A stretch of 64,000 nt of DNA from Noviherbaspirillum galbum. GTDB lineage: Bacteria; Pseudomonadota; Gammaproteobacteria; Burkholderiales; Burkholderiaceae_D. Position numbers and translations under genes: made by a program. Below are positions 1 to 10,919 of the stretch, one piece after another. Where the stretch lies: the NCBI RefSeq assembly GCF_010974945.1, contig NZ_JAAIVB010000037.1:1-64000 (forward strand), read 5' to 3'. The number at the start of each line of letters is the position of its first letter. Position 1 is the first letter of the stretch. Below the pieces are notes generated by a model that was not told the origin of the DNA, made no database searches, and saw nothing but the letters and a program-made list of their open reading frames with translations.

Positions 1-270
1 ATAGGTGCTGCATGTGCTTCACTGGAAGACGGCACGGCGCTCGCTGCGCTTCCGTCTGTCTGCGATGAATCGTTCATCGATGGAAGCAGTGTAGTGTTTG
101 CGGATTCCACAAAAAAGCCGAAATGGCACAATGGACTATTCCGGAACTGGCAACAATCATGGTCGCTTCTTGCCCGCACACGTGACAGGTCTCTCGTGGA
201 AATTTGCTTGAGTAATGTCAAAGCAAAAGTAGTGGGCGCTGGTAGTGGCGGGCCTGTCTTTCAATACTGA
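1..270 (+). CDS. Possible 3' end of an unrecognised gene (partial at left edge)
   Basis: Frame 1 is open from the first base to a TGA at 268-270, giving 89 codons with no start inside the window, so any gene would begin upstream. I recognise no family; the tail is mixed, with a Trp/Gln-rich stretch near the middle. About 47% of its third codon positions are G or C, far below the strongly GC-biased neighbours such as the cupin gene. It is therefore either a transferred gene or a chance open frame; an open run this long is not rare by chance across six frames. Bases 271-442 hold no supportable gene. Confidence 0.35.
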   Translation: MGAACASLEDGTALAALPSVCDESFIDGSSVVFADSTKKPKWHNGLFRNWQQSWSLLARTRDRSLVEICLSNVKAKVVGAGSGGPVFQY

Positions 271-442
271 GTAGGCTGGCTTTTGATATGCCGCACAAGC
301 CTGCAAGGGGGCCGACACCCATTTCGCGGCGCAGGGTTGGGAAAGACCAATGCGTCACGTCGAAATGCGGTCCCGGCATCGGGATCAACAGCAAGTGCCG
401 CCGTGCCCGTCGAACGTGACGCCTCCGGCGCGGGAGAACATC

Positions 443-946
443 ATGAACGTTTTCCGGTTTGGCAATCCGCTGCAAGCTTCATTCGCCGTGCTGTCCATGC
501 TCGTCGCGCTCCCCGCGATTGGCGCCGATGCGGCCAATGAAACGGTCTTCGTGGATCCTGGCAGCATCAAGTGGCAGGACGCGCCGCCCAGCCTGCCCAA
601 GGGCGCGAAGATCGCCGTGCTGTCCGGCGATCCCGGCAAGGAAGGACCGATGGTCATCCGCTTGCGGGCGCCAGCGGGATACCGCATTCCGCCGCACTGG
701 CATACCCAATCCGAATACCTGACCATCATTTCCGGCGCATTGACCATCGGCGGCGGCGACAACGTGAAGAAGGACGGCGAGCATGTCATGAAGGCCGGCG
801 CCTTCCACTACCTGCCCGGCAAGGCGCATCACTATGCCTACGCCAAGGAAGCGACGGTGGTGCAGGTCCAGGGTACCGGGCCATTCGACATCAACTACGT
901 GAACGACGCCGACGATCCGCAAAAGGCGGCCAAGTCCAAGCAATAG
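443..946 (+). CDS. Secreted cupin-domain protein
   Basis: A 167-residue protein with an N-terminal signal peptide (about residues 1-30, ending near AIGADA) and a single small beta-barrel cupin domain. The metal-binding cupin motif is visible as HWH at 85-87, Glu91 and His129/130. The protein is probably periplasmic. Small cupins of this kind may be enzymes or sensors, and the substrate cannot be read from sequence. I chose ATG 443 because it opens directly into a hydrophobic signal sequence; the frame stays open upstream to 350, but that extension is Arg/Pro-rich and looks non-coding. It appears to be a single-gene unit; ParA follows 120 bp downstream. Confidence 0.8.
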   Translation: MNVFRFGNPLQASFAVLSMLVALPAIGADAANETVFVDPGSIKWQDAPPSLPKGAKIAVLSGDPGKEGPMVIRLRAPAGYRIPPHWHTQSEYLTIISGALTIGGGDNVKKDGEHVMKAGAFHYLPGKAHHYAYAKEATVVQVQGTGPFDINYVNDADDPQKAAKSKQ

Positions 947-1066
947 GGGCAGCCCGGCAGCGAACGCGGTCCGCTCTGGGGTGGGGTGGTGCTTGAAGGA
1001 AAGGCAAGGCTTCTGCTATGGTGGAAGCATTTTCCTTTCCTCATCATTCATCCAGCGGAGGTCCCC

Positions 1067-1738
1067 ATGACCGTCATCGTCATTGCCAATCCCAAGGGCG
1101 GCGTTGGCAAGAGCACCATCGCCACCAACCTGGCCGGCTACCTTGCGCGGCAAGGACACAAGGTCATGCTGGGCGACGCCGACGTGCAGCAATCCTCCCG
1201 CGCCTGGCTGGCGCTGCGCCCGGGCAGCCTGCCCGCTATCGCATCCTGGGAAATCAGCGATGGCCAGGTGGGCAAGCCGCCGAAGGGGACGACGCACATC
1301 GTGCTGGACACCCCGGCCGGGCTGTCGGGTGCGCGGCTGGAAGAGACGCTGCGCATCGCCGACCGGGTCATCGTTCCCTTGCAGCCCTCGATGTTCGACA
1401 TCCTCGCCACCCAGGCCTTCCTTCAGGATCTCGCTTCACGGCGCGGCAAGGCGAAGGTGGGCGTGGTTGGCATGCGGGTCAACCAGCGGACGCGCTCCGC
1501 CGACCAGCTCGGACATTACATGGAGCAGCTCGGACTGCCTGTGCTGGGACACCTGCGCGATACGCAGAACTACGTCCAACTTGCCGCGCACGGGCTGACG
1601 CTGTGGGATGTGGCGCCGTCGCGGGTGGAGCGCGACCTGGAGCAATGGGCTTCCGTCGTGGCCTGGGCTACCGGCGCGGTCGTTGCTCCTGGAGTTGGTG
1701 TTGCCAAGGTTGCGCAAGGCATGCTCGCCGCGGTATAG
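1067..1738 (+). CDS. Orphan ParA/MinD-family ATPase
   Basis: A 223-residue P-loop ATPase of the ParA/Soj superfamily. The deviant Walker A motif KGGVGKST lies at residues 10-17, with a Walker-B-like HIVLDTPAG near residues 80-90. ParA proteins form nucleotide-dependent dimers that position DNA or protein cargo. No parB, parS cluster or minE/minC lies beside it, so this is an orphan form whose cargo is unknown. Start 1067 follows an AGCGGAGG-type ribosome-binding site; an upstream in-frame start at 986 has none. The C-terminal 30 residues are Ala/Val/Gly-rich and may contact membrane or a partner (inference). Confidence 0.85.
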   Translation: MTVIVIANPKGGVGKSTIATNLAGYLARQGHKVMLGDADVQQSSRAWLALRPGSLPAIASWEISDGQVGKPPKGTTHIVLDTPAGLSGARLEETLRIADRVIVPLQPSMFDILATQAFLQDLASRRGKAKVGVVGMRVNQRTRSADQLGHYMEQLGLPVLGHLRDTQNYVQLAAHGLTLWDVAPSRVERDLEQWASVVAWATGAVVAPGVGVAKVAQGMLAAV

Positions 1739-1800
1739 AGGTTGGCATTGTCGTCTGACTTTGTCATTCCGATCGCGACCGTTTTTTTCACAACACTCGG

Positions 1801-1935
1801 TCATCTCCACAACGCTCTGTCTCTTCTACAACGCTCTGTCATCCCCGCGCAGGCGTGGATCCTATTTCGGTTGTCCGGAGAAGCGCACAATGGGATTCCC
1901 GCCTCCACGGCAATGACGGAGCGTTGTGTGGATGA
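1801..1935. repeat. REP-pair (REPIN-like) element with outer inverted repeats
   Basis: Two inverted REP units (TCATCCCCGCGCAGGCG... from 1839 and its partner ending in ATGACGG at 1919) surround a spacer containing GTCCGGAGAAGCGCACAA. Outside them, 1801-1821 and 1915-1935 form a second inverted repeat matching at 18 of 21 positions. ACAACGCTCTGTC also occurs as a direct repeat at 1809-1821 and 1828-1840. The inner spacer is related to that of the element at 15084-15165. It fills the gap between the parA stop and the btuF-like stop, where the two genes converge. Confidence 0.75.
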
Positions 1936-2036
1936 CGGAGGCAGGTGGGGACGGCGGAAATAAGTGGGGATGCCAGCGCTAAACGCGGACGACAAAGGCG
2001 GCGACCGCGCCCCTCGAGAAAAACCTGCGTCTATGC

Positions 2037-2918
2037 CTAGCGTTCGCCGCGCGCCGCATCCAGCTGGCGGCACAACACCTCGGCCCCATCCAGGATGCGC
2101 GGCCCGTCGCGGTTGAGCAGGTTGCCGTCGACATGCAGCAGGTGGCCGCGCGCCACCGCTTTCATCCGGGGGAAACGCTGCCACATCGCTAGCGGGTCAT
2201 CGTGTTCCCCGGTGCTCGCGAGCAGCACGTCCGGGTCTTCCTGCAGCACCGCCTCGACGGTGACCGTCGGCGCGATCATGCGCAGGTTGCCGAAGACGTT
2301 GCGGGCGCCGCACAGCTTCAGCACGCTGGAAGGCGTGGCGGCGTCGTTGAGCGTCATGAGGGGAGAGCGCCAGACCTGGTAGAACACCCGCAGCACGCTG
2401 CGGCCGCGATAGGCGGCGGCGATCCGTTCGAGACGCGCGCGGAAGGCGTCGGCGGCGCGCTTTCCCACGGCATCGGTCCCCGCGAGATGGGCGAGGCGTT
2501 CCATGGACGAGGGAATGCTTTCCAGGTCGTGGGGTTCGCTTTTGAAGAGCGGAATGCCCAGGGCCTCGAAGCGCGCAAGCTGGGTGCCGGTATTGCCATT
2601 GTTCCAGCCGACGATGAGGTCCGGCTTGAGCGCCAGGATGCGTTCGAAATCGAGCGACACGCCGCTGCCGACCGAAGGCAGCTTGCGGGCTTCGGGCGGG
2701 TAGTCGCTGAATTCCGTGACGCCGACCACCTGCGCGCCCGCGCCGGCGGCGAACAGCATCTCGGTGGTGTGGGGTGCGAGGCTGACGATGCGCCGCGCCG
2801 GGCCCGGCAGGGTCACCTGGCGCTGGGCGTCGTCGGTGACGCTCACCGCCGCCCTCGACTCCGCCGCGCAGGCCAGCGCGGCAAGCAAGCCGAGCACGCC
2901 AAACGAAGGCAAGGCCAT
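2037..2918 (-). CDS. Cobalamin-type (BtuF-like) periplasmic binding protein
   Basis: About 293 residues with a signal peptide (ALACAAESRA near residue 20) followed by a helical-backbone metal-receptor fold: an N-terminal lobe with RRIVSLAPHTTEMLFA, a long linking helix and a C-terminal lobe. The family (BtuF/FecB-type) binds vitamin B12, haem or ferric siderophores for an ABC importer. No btuC/btuD permease or ATPase lies next to it. It is the last gene of the run DUF3460-scpA-panC, 12 bp after panC, and is probably co-transcribed. ATG 2918 is used; a TTG at 2927 is an alternative. Cobalamin is the favoured ligand by family resemblance only. Confidence 0.75.
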   Translation of the reverse strand: MALPSFGVLGLLAALACAAESRAAVSVTDDAQRQVTLPGPARRIVSLAPHTTEMLFAAGAGAQVVGVTEFSDYPPEARKLPSVGSGVSLDFERILALKPDLIVGWNNGNTGTQLARFEALGIPLFKSEPHDLESIPSSMERLAHLAGTDAVGKRAADAFRARLERIAAAYRGRSVLRVFYQVWRSPLMTLNDAATPSSVLKLCGARNVFGNLRMIAPTVTVEAVLQEDPDVLLASTGEHDDPLAMWQRFPRMKAVARGHLLHVDGNLLNRDGPRILDGAEVLCRQLDAARGER

Positions 2919-2930
2919 CCGGCGCAAGGC

Positions 2931-4654
<1,724 letters not shown>

Positions 4655-4657
4655 GTC

Positions 4658-4861
4658 TTAATGCTTGGACTGGTAGACGTAGGGCAGCTGCTTGACGCGG
4701 GATTCGTCGGCGCGGCGGCGGGCATCGAGGTCGATCGGCGCCTTGTCCCACAAGATGGCGCGGCCGGCGCGCTGGCCTTCCTCGATCTTCGGATTCTTGT
4801 CCTTCATGTCGTTGAGGAAATTTTCGAATTCGGAGACGTAGGCGGTTTGTTTTTTGAACAT
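4658..4861 (-). CDS. DUF3460 family protein
   Basis: A 67-residue cytoplasmic protein (MFKKQTAYVSEFENFL start, IDLDARRRADES near the end) of the DUF3460 family, found mainly in betaproteobacteria and of unknown function. It is charged and predicted helical, with no membrane segment. Start 4861 is used because the family begins at MFKK; an in-frame ATG at 4882 adds seven residues. It is the first gene of the operon that continues through scpA, panC and the btuF-like gene, 3 bp before scpA, so a supporting role around ScpA is possible but unproven. Confidence 0.85.
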   Translation of the reverse strand: MFKKQTAYVSEFENFLNDMKDKNPKIEEGQRAGRAILWDKAPIDLDARRRADESRVKQLPYVYQSKH

Positions 4862-4971
4862 GATGGCGAAAGTGGGTAACAAGCTGGCGCTATTTTACCT
4901 TGCCTTGACAGCTCTTCCAGCAAAGAAATCCGGCGGGGATGCTAAATGTGCCACAGGGGACGGCGTATGGT

Positions 4972-5085
4972 GAAATGGGACTCCCGCCTGCGCGGGAATG
5001 ACAGCGGGTGCTTTGCCGGATGCAGACAAGACCGACTTCCGTCCTTTCATCCTTGTCATCCCCGCGCAGGCGGGGATCCCATTTC
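4972..5085. repeat. REP-pair element (long inverted repeat)
   Basis: Two REP units face each other: GAAATGGGACTCCCGCCTG... from 4972 and ...CGGGGATCCCATTTC ending at 5085. The 32-base arms match at all but three positions and enclose about 50 bases. It lies between the DUF3460 start region and the GNAT stop, so it could also end GNAT transcription. The spacer is unlike those of the elements at 1801 and 15084. Confidence 0.75.
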
Positions 5086-5091
5086 CGAATT

Positions 5092-5580
5092 TCAATACCC
5101 CAGCTTCCTGCGCATCACCATCGGCGCCGGCTCGGCGGGATTGGCGTGCGCGTACTCCAGTTCCGGCGCGAGCTCGAAGCCATAGGCGGCATACAGGTCG
5201 AGCAGGCGCGCCTGGTCCGACCTCACCGCCAGCCGGAGTTCGCTGACGTCGGCTGCCAGCGCATGGTGGATCACCGCCTCGAGCAGGTCCTTGGACAGGT
5301 GCTCCCCGCGGCAGCCCGGCAGCACGCCCATGCGCATGATGTCCCAGATGCTGGAATCGGTGTCGTGCGGCATCCAGCGTACCGATCCGACCGCTTCCTC
5401 GTCGCGCAGGAGCACGAAGCCGCCGCCATGCTGCAGGTGTTCAAGCACGCGTACCGCGGTTTCCCGGTGGCCGCTGGACGTCACCGCCACTTTCCCGGAC
5501 CAGCACGCCCGCGTCAGGTCGGCGATCAGCTGGGCATCGTCCAGCGTCGCCTCCCGCACCCGGATGGCGTGGCCAGGCAT
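5092..5580 (-). CDS. GNAT family N-acetyltransferase
   Basis: A 162-residue GNAT fold enzyme that would move an acetyl group from acetyl-CoA to an amine. The core shows IRVREATLDDAQLIADLTRA at the N-terminus, the beta-bulge acetyl-CoA region MRMGVLPGCRGEHLSKDLLE (a variant Q/RxxGxG/A) in the middle, and LYAAYGFELAPELEYA near the end. The substrate is unknown. ATG 5580 lies 2 bp downstream of the metG stop on the same strand, so the two are almost certainly co-transcribed. A longer open frame running back into metG is a shadow. Confidence 0.85.
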   Translation of the reverse strand: MPGHAIRVREATLDDAQLIADLTRACWSGKVAVTSSGHRETAVRVLEHLQHGGGFVLLRDEEAVGSVRWMPHDTDSSIWDIMRMGVLPGCRGEHLSKDLLEAVIHHALAADVSELRLAVRSDQARLLDLYAAYGFELAPELEYAHANPAEPAPMVMRRKLGY

Positions 5581-5582
5581 GG

Positions 5583-7661
5583 TTAGCGCACCCTCATGCC
5601 CGGTTCGGCGCCGGGCCAGGGGGTGAGGATGTACAGGCCGGGGTTGGCCTTCTCGTCGGCGCCCGAGGCAGCCAGCACCATGCCCTCCGAGATGCCGAAC
5701 TTCATCTTGCGCGGCGCGAGATTGGCCACCATGATCGTCAGCTTGCCGACCAGGTCTTCCGGCTTGTAGGCCGACTTGATGCCCGAGAACACGTTGCGCA
5801 TGCGGCCTTCGCCGACGTCGAGGGTCAGGCGCAGCAGCTTGTCCGAGCCTTCGACGTGCTCGCAGTTGACGATCTTCGCGATGCGCAGGTCGACCTTGGA
5901 AAAGTCGTCGATCTTGATCTCGGCGTCGATGGGTTCGATGTTGGCGGCGGGCGCCGCTGCGGTTTCGGGTGCGGTTGCGGACACGGCCGGTGCCGGCGGC
6001 TCGAACAGCGCATCCAGCATCTTCGGATCGACGCGTTGCATGAGGTGCTCGAAGGTGCCGATGGACTCGGGCAGCGTCTTCAGGTCGGCCCAAACGAGGT
6101 CGCGTTCCAGCTTGAACAGCGCGGACACCTTGCGTGCCAGCGCCGGCAGGATGGGCGCGAGGTAGATGGTCAGGCAGTAGAAGGCGCGCAGCAGGTTGCT
6201 GCAGACGTCCTGCAGTTCCTGGTTGTTGTCGGGGTTCTTCGCCAGTTCCCAGGGCTTCTTCGTGTCGACGTACTGGTTGATCTCGTCGGCCAGCGCCATG
6301 ATCTGCCGGATCGCCTTGCCGAATTCACGGGCCTCGAAGGCGTCGCGGATCGCGCCTTCGCTCTCGGCGAAACGCGCGCGCCAGCCGGCGTCGTTGCCGC
6401 CATCGCTCAGCTTGCCGTCGAAGCGCTTGGTGATGAAGCCGGCGGCGCGGCTGGCGATGTTGACGTACTTGCCGATCAGGTCGGCGTTGACGCGCGAGAC
6501 GAAGTCGTCGGGGTTGAAGTCGACGTCTTCCACCTTGGCGTTGAGCTTGGCGGCGATGTAGTAGCGCAGCCATTCCGGATTCATGCCGATGTCGAGGTAG
6601 CGCAGCGGCGAGATGCCGGTACCGCGCGACTTGGACATCTTTTCACCGCTGACGGTGATGAAGCCGTGCACGAACACGTTGCTCGGCACCTTGAAGCCCG
6701 AGAACTTCAGCATCGCCGGCCAGAACAGCGTATGGAAGTAGATGATGTCCTTGCCGATGAAGTGGTACTGCTCGGTCGTCGGGTCGGCCATGAAGGCGTC
6801 GTAGTCGCGGCCGGTCTTGTCGAAGTAATTCTTCAGCGAGGCGAGGTAGCCCACCGGCGCGTCCAGCCAGACGTAGAAGTACTTGCCCGGCGCGTCGGGG
6901 ATCTCGATGCCGAAGTAGGGCGCGTCGCGGCTTATGTCCCAGTCGCCGAGGCCCTCGTCGCCATGCAGCCATTCCGCCGCCTTGTTCATGACTTCCGGCT
7001 GCAGGCGGTCCGTCGCCTGCGTCCATTCCTTCAGGAAGGCCACGCACTTCGGATCGGACAGCTGGAAGAAATAATGGTCGGAGGTCTTGAGCACCGGCGT
7101 GGCGCCGCTCAGCGTGGAATAGGGGTTCTTCAGGTCGGTCGGCGCGTAGACCGCGCTGCAGACCTCGCAGGAATCGCCGTACTGGTCCTTGGCGCCGCAC
7201 TTCGGACACTCGCCCTTGATGTAGCGGTCGGGCAGGAACATGGCCTTGACCGGATCGAAGAACTGTTCGATGGTCTTGGTCGTGATGAGCTTCGCCTCGT
7301 CGCGCAGGCGGCGGTAGATTTCCTGGGACAGCGTGTGGTTTTCCGGCGCGTCGGTGGAATGCCAATTGTCGAAGCTGATGTGGAAGCCGTCGAGGTACTG
7401 CTGGCGGCCGGCGGCGATCTTCGCCACGAAATCCTGGGGCGTGACGCCGGCCTTTTCGGCGGCGATCATGATGGGCGCGCCGTGGGCATCGTCCGCGCCG
7501 ACGAAGTGCACCTCGTTGCCCTGCATGCGCTGGAAACGCACCCAGATGTCGGCCTGGATGTATTCCATGATGTGGCCGATATGGAAGGCGCCGTTGGCAT
7601 AGGGCAGGGCCGTGGTGACGAACAGCTTGCGGGGCGTGGTGGTGCGCGTTGCGGTGCTCAT
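5583..7661 (-). CDS. metG: Methionyl-tRNA synthetase
   Basis: A 692-residue class I aminoacyl-tRNA synthetase that charges tRNA-Met. Visible in order: the HIGH motif ([11 protein letters not shown], about residues 24-34), the zinc-binding cysteines CPKC...CEVC, the [10 protein letters not shown] loop, the anticodon-binding helical domain, an Ala/Pro-rich linker ([19 protein letters not shown]), and a C-terminal EMAP-II/tRNA-binding domain ([20 protein letters not shown]) that also dimerises. Start 7661 gives the usual N-terminus just ahead of [13 protein letters not shown]. The frame stays open upstream to 9395 antisense to gltX, but that stretch is not coding. gltX is divergent, with 162 bp between them. 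Confidence 0.96.
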   Translation of the reverse strand: MSTATRTTTPRKLFVTTALPYANGAFHIGHIMEYIQADIWVRFQRMQGNEVHFVGADDAHGAPIMIAAEKAGVTPQDFVAKIAAGRQQYLDGFHISFDNWHSTDAPENHTLSQEIYRRLRDEAKLITTKTIEQFFDPVKAMFLPDRYIKGECPKCGAKDQYGDSCEVCSAVYAPTDLKNPYSTLSGATPVLKTSDHYFFQLSDPKCVAFLKEWTQATDRLQPEVMNKAAEWLHGDEGLGDWDISRDAPYFGIEIPDAPGKYFYVWLDAPVGYLASLKNYFDKTGRDYDAFMADPTTEQYHFIGKDIIYFHTLFWPAMLKFSGFKVPSNVFVHGFITVSGEKMSKSRGTGISPLRYLDIGMNPEWLRYYIAAKLNAKVEDVDFNPDDFVSRVNADLIGKYVNIASRAAGFITKRFDGKLSDGGNDAGWRARFAESEGAIRDAFEAREFGKAIRQIMALADEINQYVDTKKPWELAKNPDNNQELQDVCSNLLRAFYCLTIYLAPILPALARKVSALFKLERDLVWADLKTLPESIGTFEHLMQRVDPKMLDALFEPPAPAVSATAPETAAAPAANIEPIDAEIKIDDFSKVDLRIAKIVNCEHVEGSDKLLRLTLDVGEGRMRNVFSGIKSAYKPEDLVGKLTIMVANLAPRKMKFGISEGMVLAASGADEKANPGLYILTPWPGAEPGMRVR

Positions 7662-7823
7662 GGGCGGTGCGTGTCTTTTCGGGAAAACTGCCATTCTAGC
7701 AGCCGGCGGGCCGGGAGTGCCGCGGGCGGCGGACTCATGCCGGGGAAAGCCGCGGTGCATGTAAAATAACGCTTTTCCTCCGCAAACGACGGCTTTGGCA
7801 CCCCAAGGCCGTTTTTCTTTACC

Positions 7824-9227
7824 ATGACCGTCCGCACCCGATTCGCCCCCAGCCCGACCGGCTACCTGCACCTCGGCGGCGCCCGCACCGCGCTGTTTTC
7901 CTGGGCCTTCGCCCGCCACCATGGCGGTACCTTCATCCTCCGCATCGAGGACACCGACCTTGAGCGCTCCACGCCCGAGGCTGTGGAAGCGATTCTGCAA
8001 GGCATGCAATGGCTGGGCCTGCAGCACGACGAGGGACCGTTCTACCAGATGAAGCGCATGGACCGCTATCGCGAGGTGGTGGCGCAGATGCTGGACGCCG
8101 GCACCGCCTATTACTGCTACTGCTCGCCGGAAGAAGTCGAGGCCATGCGCGAACGTTTCCGCGCCGCAGGCGAGAAGCCTCGCTACGACGGCACCTGGCG
8201 TCCCGAGCCGGGCAAGACCTTGCCGACGGTGCCGGAAGGCATCAAGCCGGTGGTGCGCTTCAAGAACCCGATCGACGGCGACGTCACCTGGAACGACATG
8301 GTCAAGGGCCCGATCACGATTTCCAACCGCGAACTCGACGACCTCGTGATCGCCCGTCCCGACGGCACGCCGACCTACAACTTCTGCGTCGCGGTCGACG
8401 ACTGGGACATGCAGATGACCCACGTTATCCGCGGCGACGACCACGTCAACAACACGCCCCGCCAGATCAACATACTGCGCGCGCTCGGCGCCACGCTGCC
8501 CGAGTACGGGCATGTGCCGATGATCCTCGGCGCCGACGGCGAGAAGCTGTCCAAGCGCCACGGCGCGGTGAGCGTGATGGAATACCCCGCCCAGGGATTC
8601 CTGCCGGAAGCGATGCTCAATTATCTCGCGCGCCTCGGCTGGAGCCACGGCGACGACGAGATCTTTTCGATGGAGCAGTTCACCCAGTGGTTCGACGTCG
8701 ACCACCTGTCGAAGTCGCCGGCGCAGTTCAATCCCGAAAAGCTCGCCTGGCTCAACAACCACTACATCAAGTTGGCCGACAATGCGCGGCTGGCAGATCT
8801 CGCACGCCCGGTGCTGGAGCGCGAGGGCGCGCAGTTCGGCGGAGCGCCCGATCTCGCGCCGGTGATCGGCCTGCTCAAGGAGCGCGCCAACACCATCAAC
8901 GAACTCGCCGACGCGGCCATGCTGTTCTACCGCCAGCCCGCGCCCGATGCCGCCCTCGTCACCCAGCACGTGACCGACGCGGTCAAGCCCGCGCTGGCGC
9001 AGCTTGCCGGCGCGCTTCGCGACGTCGAGTGGAACAAAGCGGCGATTGCGGCGTCCATGAAGGAAGTGCTGGCGGCGCACAAGCTCAAGATGCCGCAGCT
9101 CGCCATGCCCTTGCGCCTCATCGTGACCGGCCAGCTGCAAACGCCGGCGATCGATGCAGTGCTGGAATTGTTCGGACGCGAGACCGTGCTGAGCCGCCTC
9201 GGAAAATTTATTCAGGAAAATTCCTGA
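7824..9227 (+). CDS. gltX: Glutamyl-tRNA synthetase
   Basis: A 467-residue class I synthetase that attaches glutamate to tRNA-Glu. The HIGH-type motif reads [12 protein letters not shown] (residues 11-22), the KMSKS-type loop KLSKRHGAV lies near residue 240, and the C-terminal helical anticodon-binding domain is complete. Length matches the family. It is followed at once by a strong promoter, tRNA-Ala and then tRNA-Glu, its own substrate. It is divergent from metG. No unusual insertion or missing motif was seen. Confidence 0.96.
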   Translation: MTVRTRFAPSPTGYLHLGGARTALFSWAFARHHGGTFILRIEDTDLERSTPEAVEAILQGMQWLGLQHDEGPFYQMKRMDRYREVVAQMLDAGTAYYCYCSPEEVEAMRERFRAAGEKPRYDGTWRPEPGKTLPTVPEGIKPVVRFKNPIDGDVTWNDMVKGPITISNRELDDLVIARPDGTPTYNFCVAVDDWDMQMTHVIRGDDHVNNTPRQINILRALGATLPEYGHVPMILGADGEKLSKRHGAVSVMEYPAQGFLPEAMLNYLARLGWSHGDDEIFSMEQFTQWFDVDHLSKSPAQFNPEKLAWLNNHYIKLADNARLADLARPVLEREGAQFGGAPDLAPVIGLLKERANTINELADAAMLFYRQPAPDAALVTQHVTDAVKPALAQLAGALRDVEWNKAAIAASMKEVLAAHKLKMPQLAMPLRLIVTGQLQTPAIDAVLELFGRETVLSRLGKFIQENS

Positions 9228-9233
9228 GCAGGC

Positions 9234-9263
9234 TTTACATGGGAGAAAAGCGTTTGCTATACT
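9234..9263 (+). promoter_or_regulatory. Sigma70-type promoter for tRNA-Ala
   Basis: TTTACA at 9234-9239 and TATACT at 9258-9263, separated by 18 bp, each match the consensus at five of six positions. Transcription would start near 9270, a few bases before the tRNA. The promoter lies immediately after the gltX stop. Confidence 0.65.
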
Positions 9264-9278
9264 CTCGTTTCTTCGCAA

Positions 9279-9354
<76 letters not shown>

Positions 9355-9381
9355 AGCGACCTGAGATGTAAGCAGGTAGCA

Positions 9382-9411
9382 TTAGCGAAAAGCAAGAAGA
9401 TACGGTATAAT
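9382..9411 (+). promoter_or_regulatory. Promoter for tRNA-Glu
   Basis: A perfect TATAAT -10 box at 9406-9411 lies 23 bases before the tRNA-Glu gene, with a weak -35 candidate TTAGCG at 9382-9387 (18-bp spacing). This suggests that tRNA-Glu can be transcribed separately from tRNA-Ala. Confidence 0.5.
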
Positions 9412-9434
9412 AGGTCGCAGTTCGACAGGTTTCT

Positions 9435-9510
9435 GTCCCCATCGTCTAGAGGCCTAGGACATCACCCTTTCACGGTGAGTACCGGGGTTCGAATCCCCGT
9501 GGGGACGCCA
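9435..9510 (+). tRNA. tRNA-Glu (anticodon TTC)
   Basis: A 76-base cloverleaf with CCA encoded. The acceptor GTCCCCA pairs with TGGGGAC; the discriminator base is G. The anticodon loop CTTTCAC sits in a CACCC/GGTG-type stem and gives anticodon TTC (UUC in RNA), reading GAA and GAG. The T-arm is GGGGTTCGAATCCCC. It lies 80 bp after tRNA-Ala and about 200 bp after gltX, whose product charges it. Confidence 0.97.
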
Positions 9511-9513
9511 GAT

Positions 9514-9547
9514 AAAAGCGCCGCGCAAGAAATTGCGTGGCGCTTTT
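9514..9547 (+). terminator. Rho-independent terminator after tRNA-Glu
   Basis: A 15-bp stem (AAAAGCGCCGCGCAA with TTGCGTGGCGCTTTT, one G-U pair) closed by the tetraloop GAAA and ending in a T-run. It is symmetrical, so it may act on both strands. Confidence 0.85.
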
Positions 9548-9650
9548 GCTTTGTGGGTCGCTTTCGAAATGTCGTTCGTTCCCGGAAGAACCGCTTCACG
9601 TTTTGTCCAAGCTCAGATCCAGATTTCGATCCATCAACGCGCATGACGCC

Positions 9651-10811
9651 ATGACCACACCGCGCACCATCGACCTGTTCTGCCGCGTCGTCGACAACTA
9701 CGGCGACATCGGCGTGTGCTGGCGGCTTGCGCGCCAGTTCGCGCACGAACATGGCATCGCGGTCCGGCTCTGGGTCGATGAGCTGGCGAGCTTCGCACGC
9801 ATCCAGCCCGGCCTCGATCCTCGCCTTGATCTCCAGCACGTTCAGGGCGTCGAGGTGAGGCGCTGGACCGATTCCTTCGCCACGCCCGAGCCGACGCAGG
9901 TCGCCGACCTCGTCATCGAGGCCTTCGCATGCGATCTTCCCCCGGCAATGATCGACGCAATGGCACGGCGCGCCGTGCCGCCGGCATGGATCAACCTCGA
10001 ATACCTGAGCGCGGAAGCATGGGTGGAGGGCTGTCACAAGATGGTCTCGCGCCATCCCTCGCTGGGCCTGGTCAAGCACTTCTTTTTCCCTGGCTTCACC
10101 GCGGCCACCGGCGGCTTGCCCGTGGAACGCGATCTTGCGGCGCGGCGCGCGGCATTCCAGTCCCGGCCTGAAAACGGCAAGGCCTTTCTCGCCAGCCTCG
10201 GCGTGCAGGTGCCCGATGGCGCGCTCACGGTCTCTGTGTTCTGCTACCCGGGCGCACCGCTCGATGCCTTGTTGCAGAAGGTCGGCAGGGACAATAACGG
10301 CAAGGAGCCGCCCGTGCTCCTGCTGGTGCCGGAGGGTGTGGCGCGCGAGGCGGTGGAGCGCTTCCTCGGCCAGCCCGCGCATGCCGGCGCGTCGGGATGG
10401 CGCGGCGCCGCCGGCGTGCATGTGCTGCCCTTCGTCGAACAGGGCGACTATGACCGCCTGCTCTGGTCGTGTGACCTGAACCTCGTGCGGGGCGAGGATT
10501 CCTTCGTCCGCGCGCAATGGGCGGCGCGGCCGTTCGTGTGGCACATCTATCCCCAGGACGATGGCGCGCACTGGACCAAGCTCGACGCCTTCCTCTCGCG
10601 CTTCACCGCCGGCCTCGCGCCGGACGATGCGGCGATCCTGCGCGCCATGTGGTCCGCCTGGAACGGCGGGGGAGACCTCGAGCCCGCGTGGACATCCTTC
10701 CTGGCGGCACGGGAAAGATTGGCAATGCATGCCCTGCAATGGTCCGGAACGCTCGCAAAAAATGGCGATCTGGCGGCCAAGCTGATTCAGTTCGCGCAGG
10801 AAATCGGTTAA
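9651..10811 (+). CDS. earP: EF-P arginine rhamnosyltransferase EarP
   Basis: A 386-residue GT-B-fold glycosyltransferase (formerly DUF2331) that transfers rhamnose from dTDP-rhamnose to Arg32 of elongation factor P. The N-terminal TIDLFCRVVDNYGDIGVCWR (residues 5-24) contains the conserved Asp residues next to the active site, and the C-terminal RGEDSFVRAQWAARPFVWHI is the sugar-nucleotide-binding signature. Its target efp begins 108 bp downstream on the same strand, and that EF-P has Arg at position 32. Start 9651 opens at the conserved N-terminus; the frame continues open to 9537, but that part overlaps the tRNA terminator. Confidence 0.95.
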   Translation: MTTPRTIDLFCRVVDNYGDIGVCWRLARQFAHEHGIAVRLWVDELASFARIQPGLDPRLDLQHVQGVEVRRWTDSFATPEPTQVADLVIEAFACDLPPAMIDAMARRAVPPAWINLEYLSAEAWVEGCHKMVSRHPSLGLVKHFFFPGFTAATGGLPVERDLAARRAAFQSRPENGKAFLASLGVQVPDGALTVSVFCYPGAPLDALLQKVGRDNNGKEPPVLLLVPEGVAREAVERFLGQPAHAGASGWRGAAGVHVLPFVEQGDYDRLLWSCDLNLVRGEDSFVRAQWAARPFVWHIYPQDDGAHWTKLDAFLSRFTAGLAPDDAAILRAMWSAWNGGGDLEPAWTSFLAARERLAMHALQWSGTLAKNGDLAAKLIQFAQEIG

Positions 10812-10919
10812 GATACAAGGCTTTACCAAGAAGACGCCGGTGTCGCGCGCGGCCAGGCGCTGAATCCAACCACGGGCTCTCTCCGAGCTTTACACTCTCA
10901 GTAGATTAGTAGATACCAT

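Noticed and set aside
4972-5085. Possible CRISPR-like array from repeated CCCGCG...CGGG units.
   Set aside because: Units are inverted pairs, not regularly spaced direct repeats, and occur singly across the window; they are REP elements.
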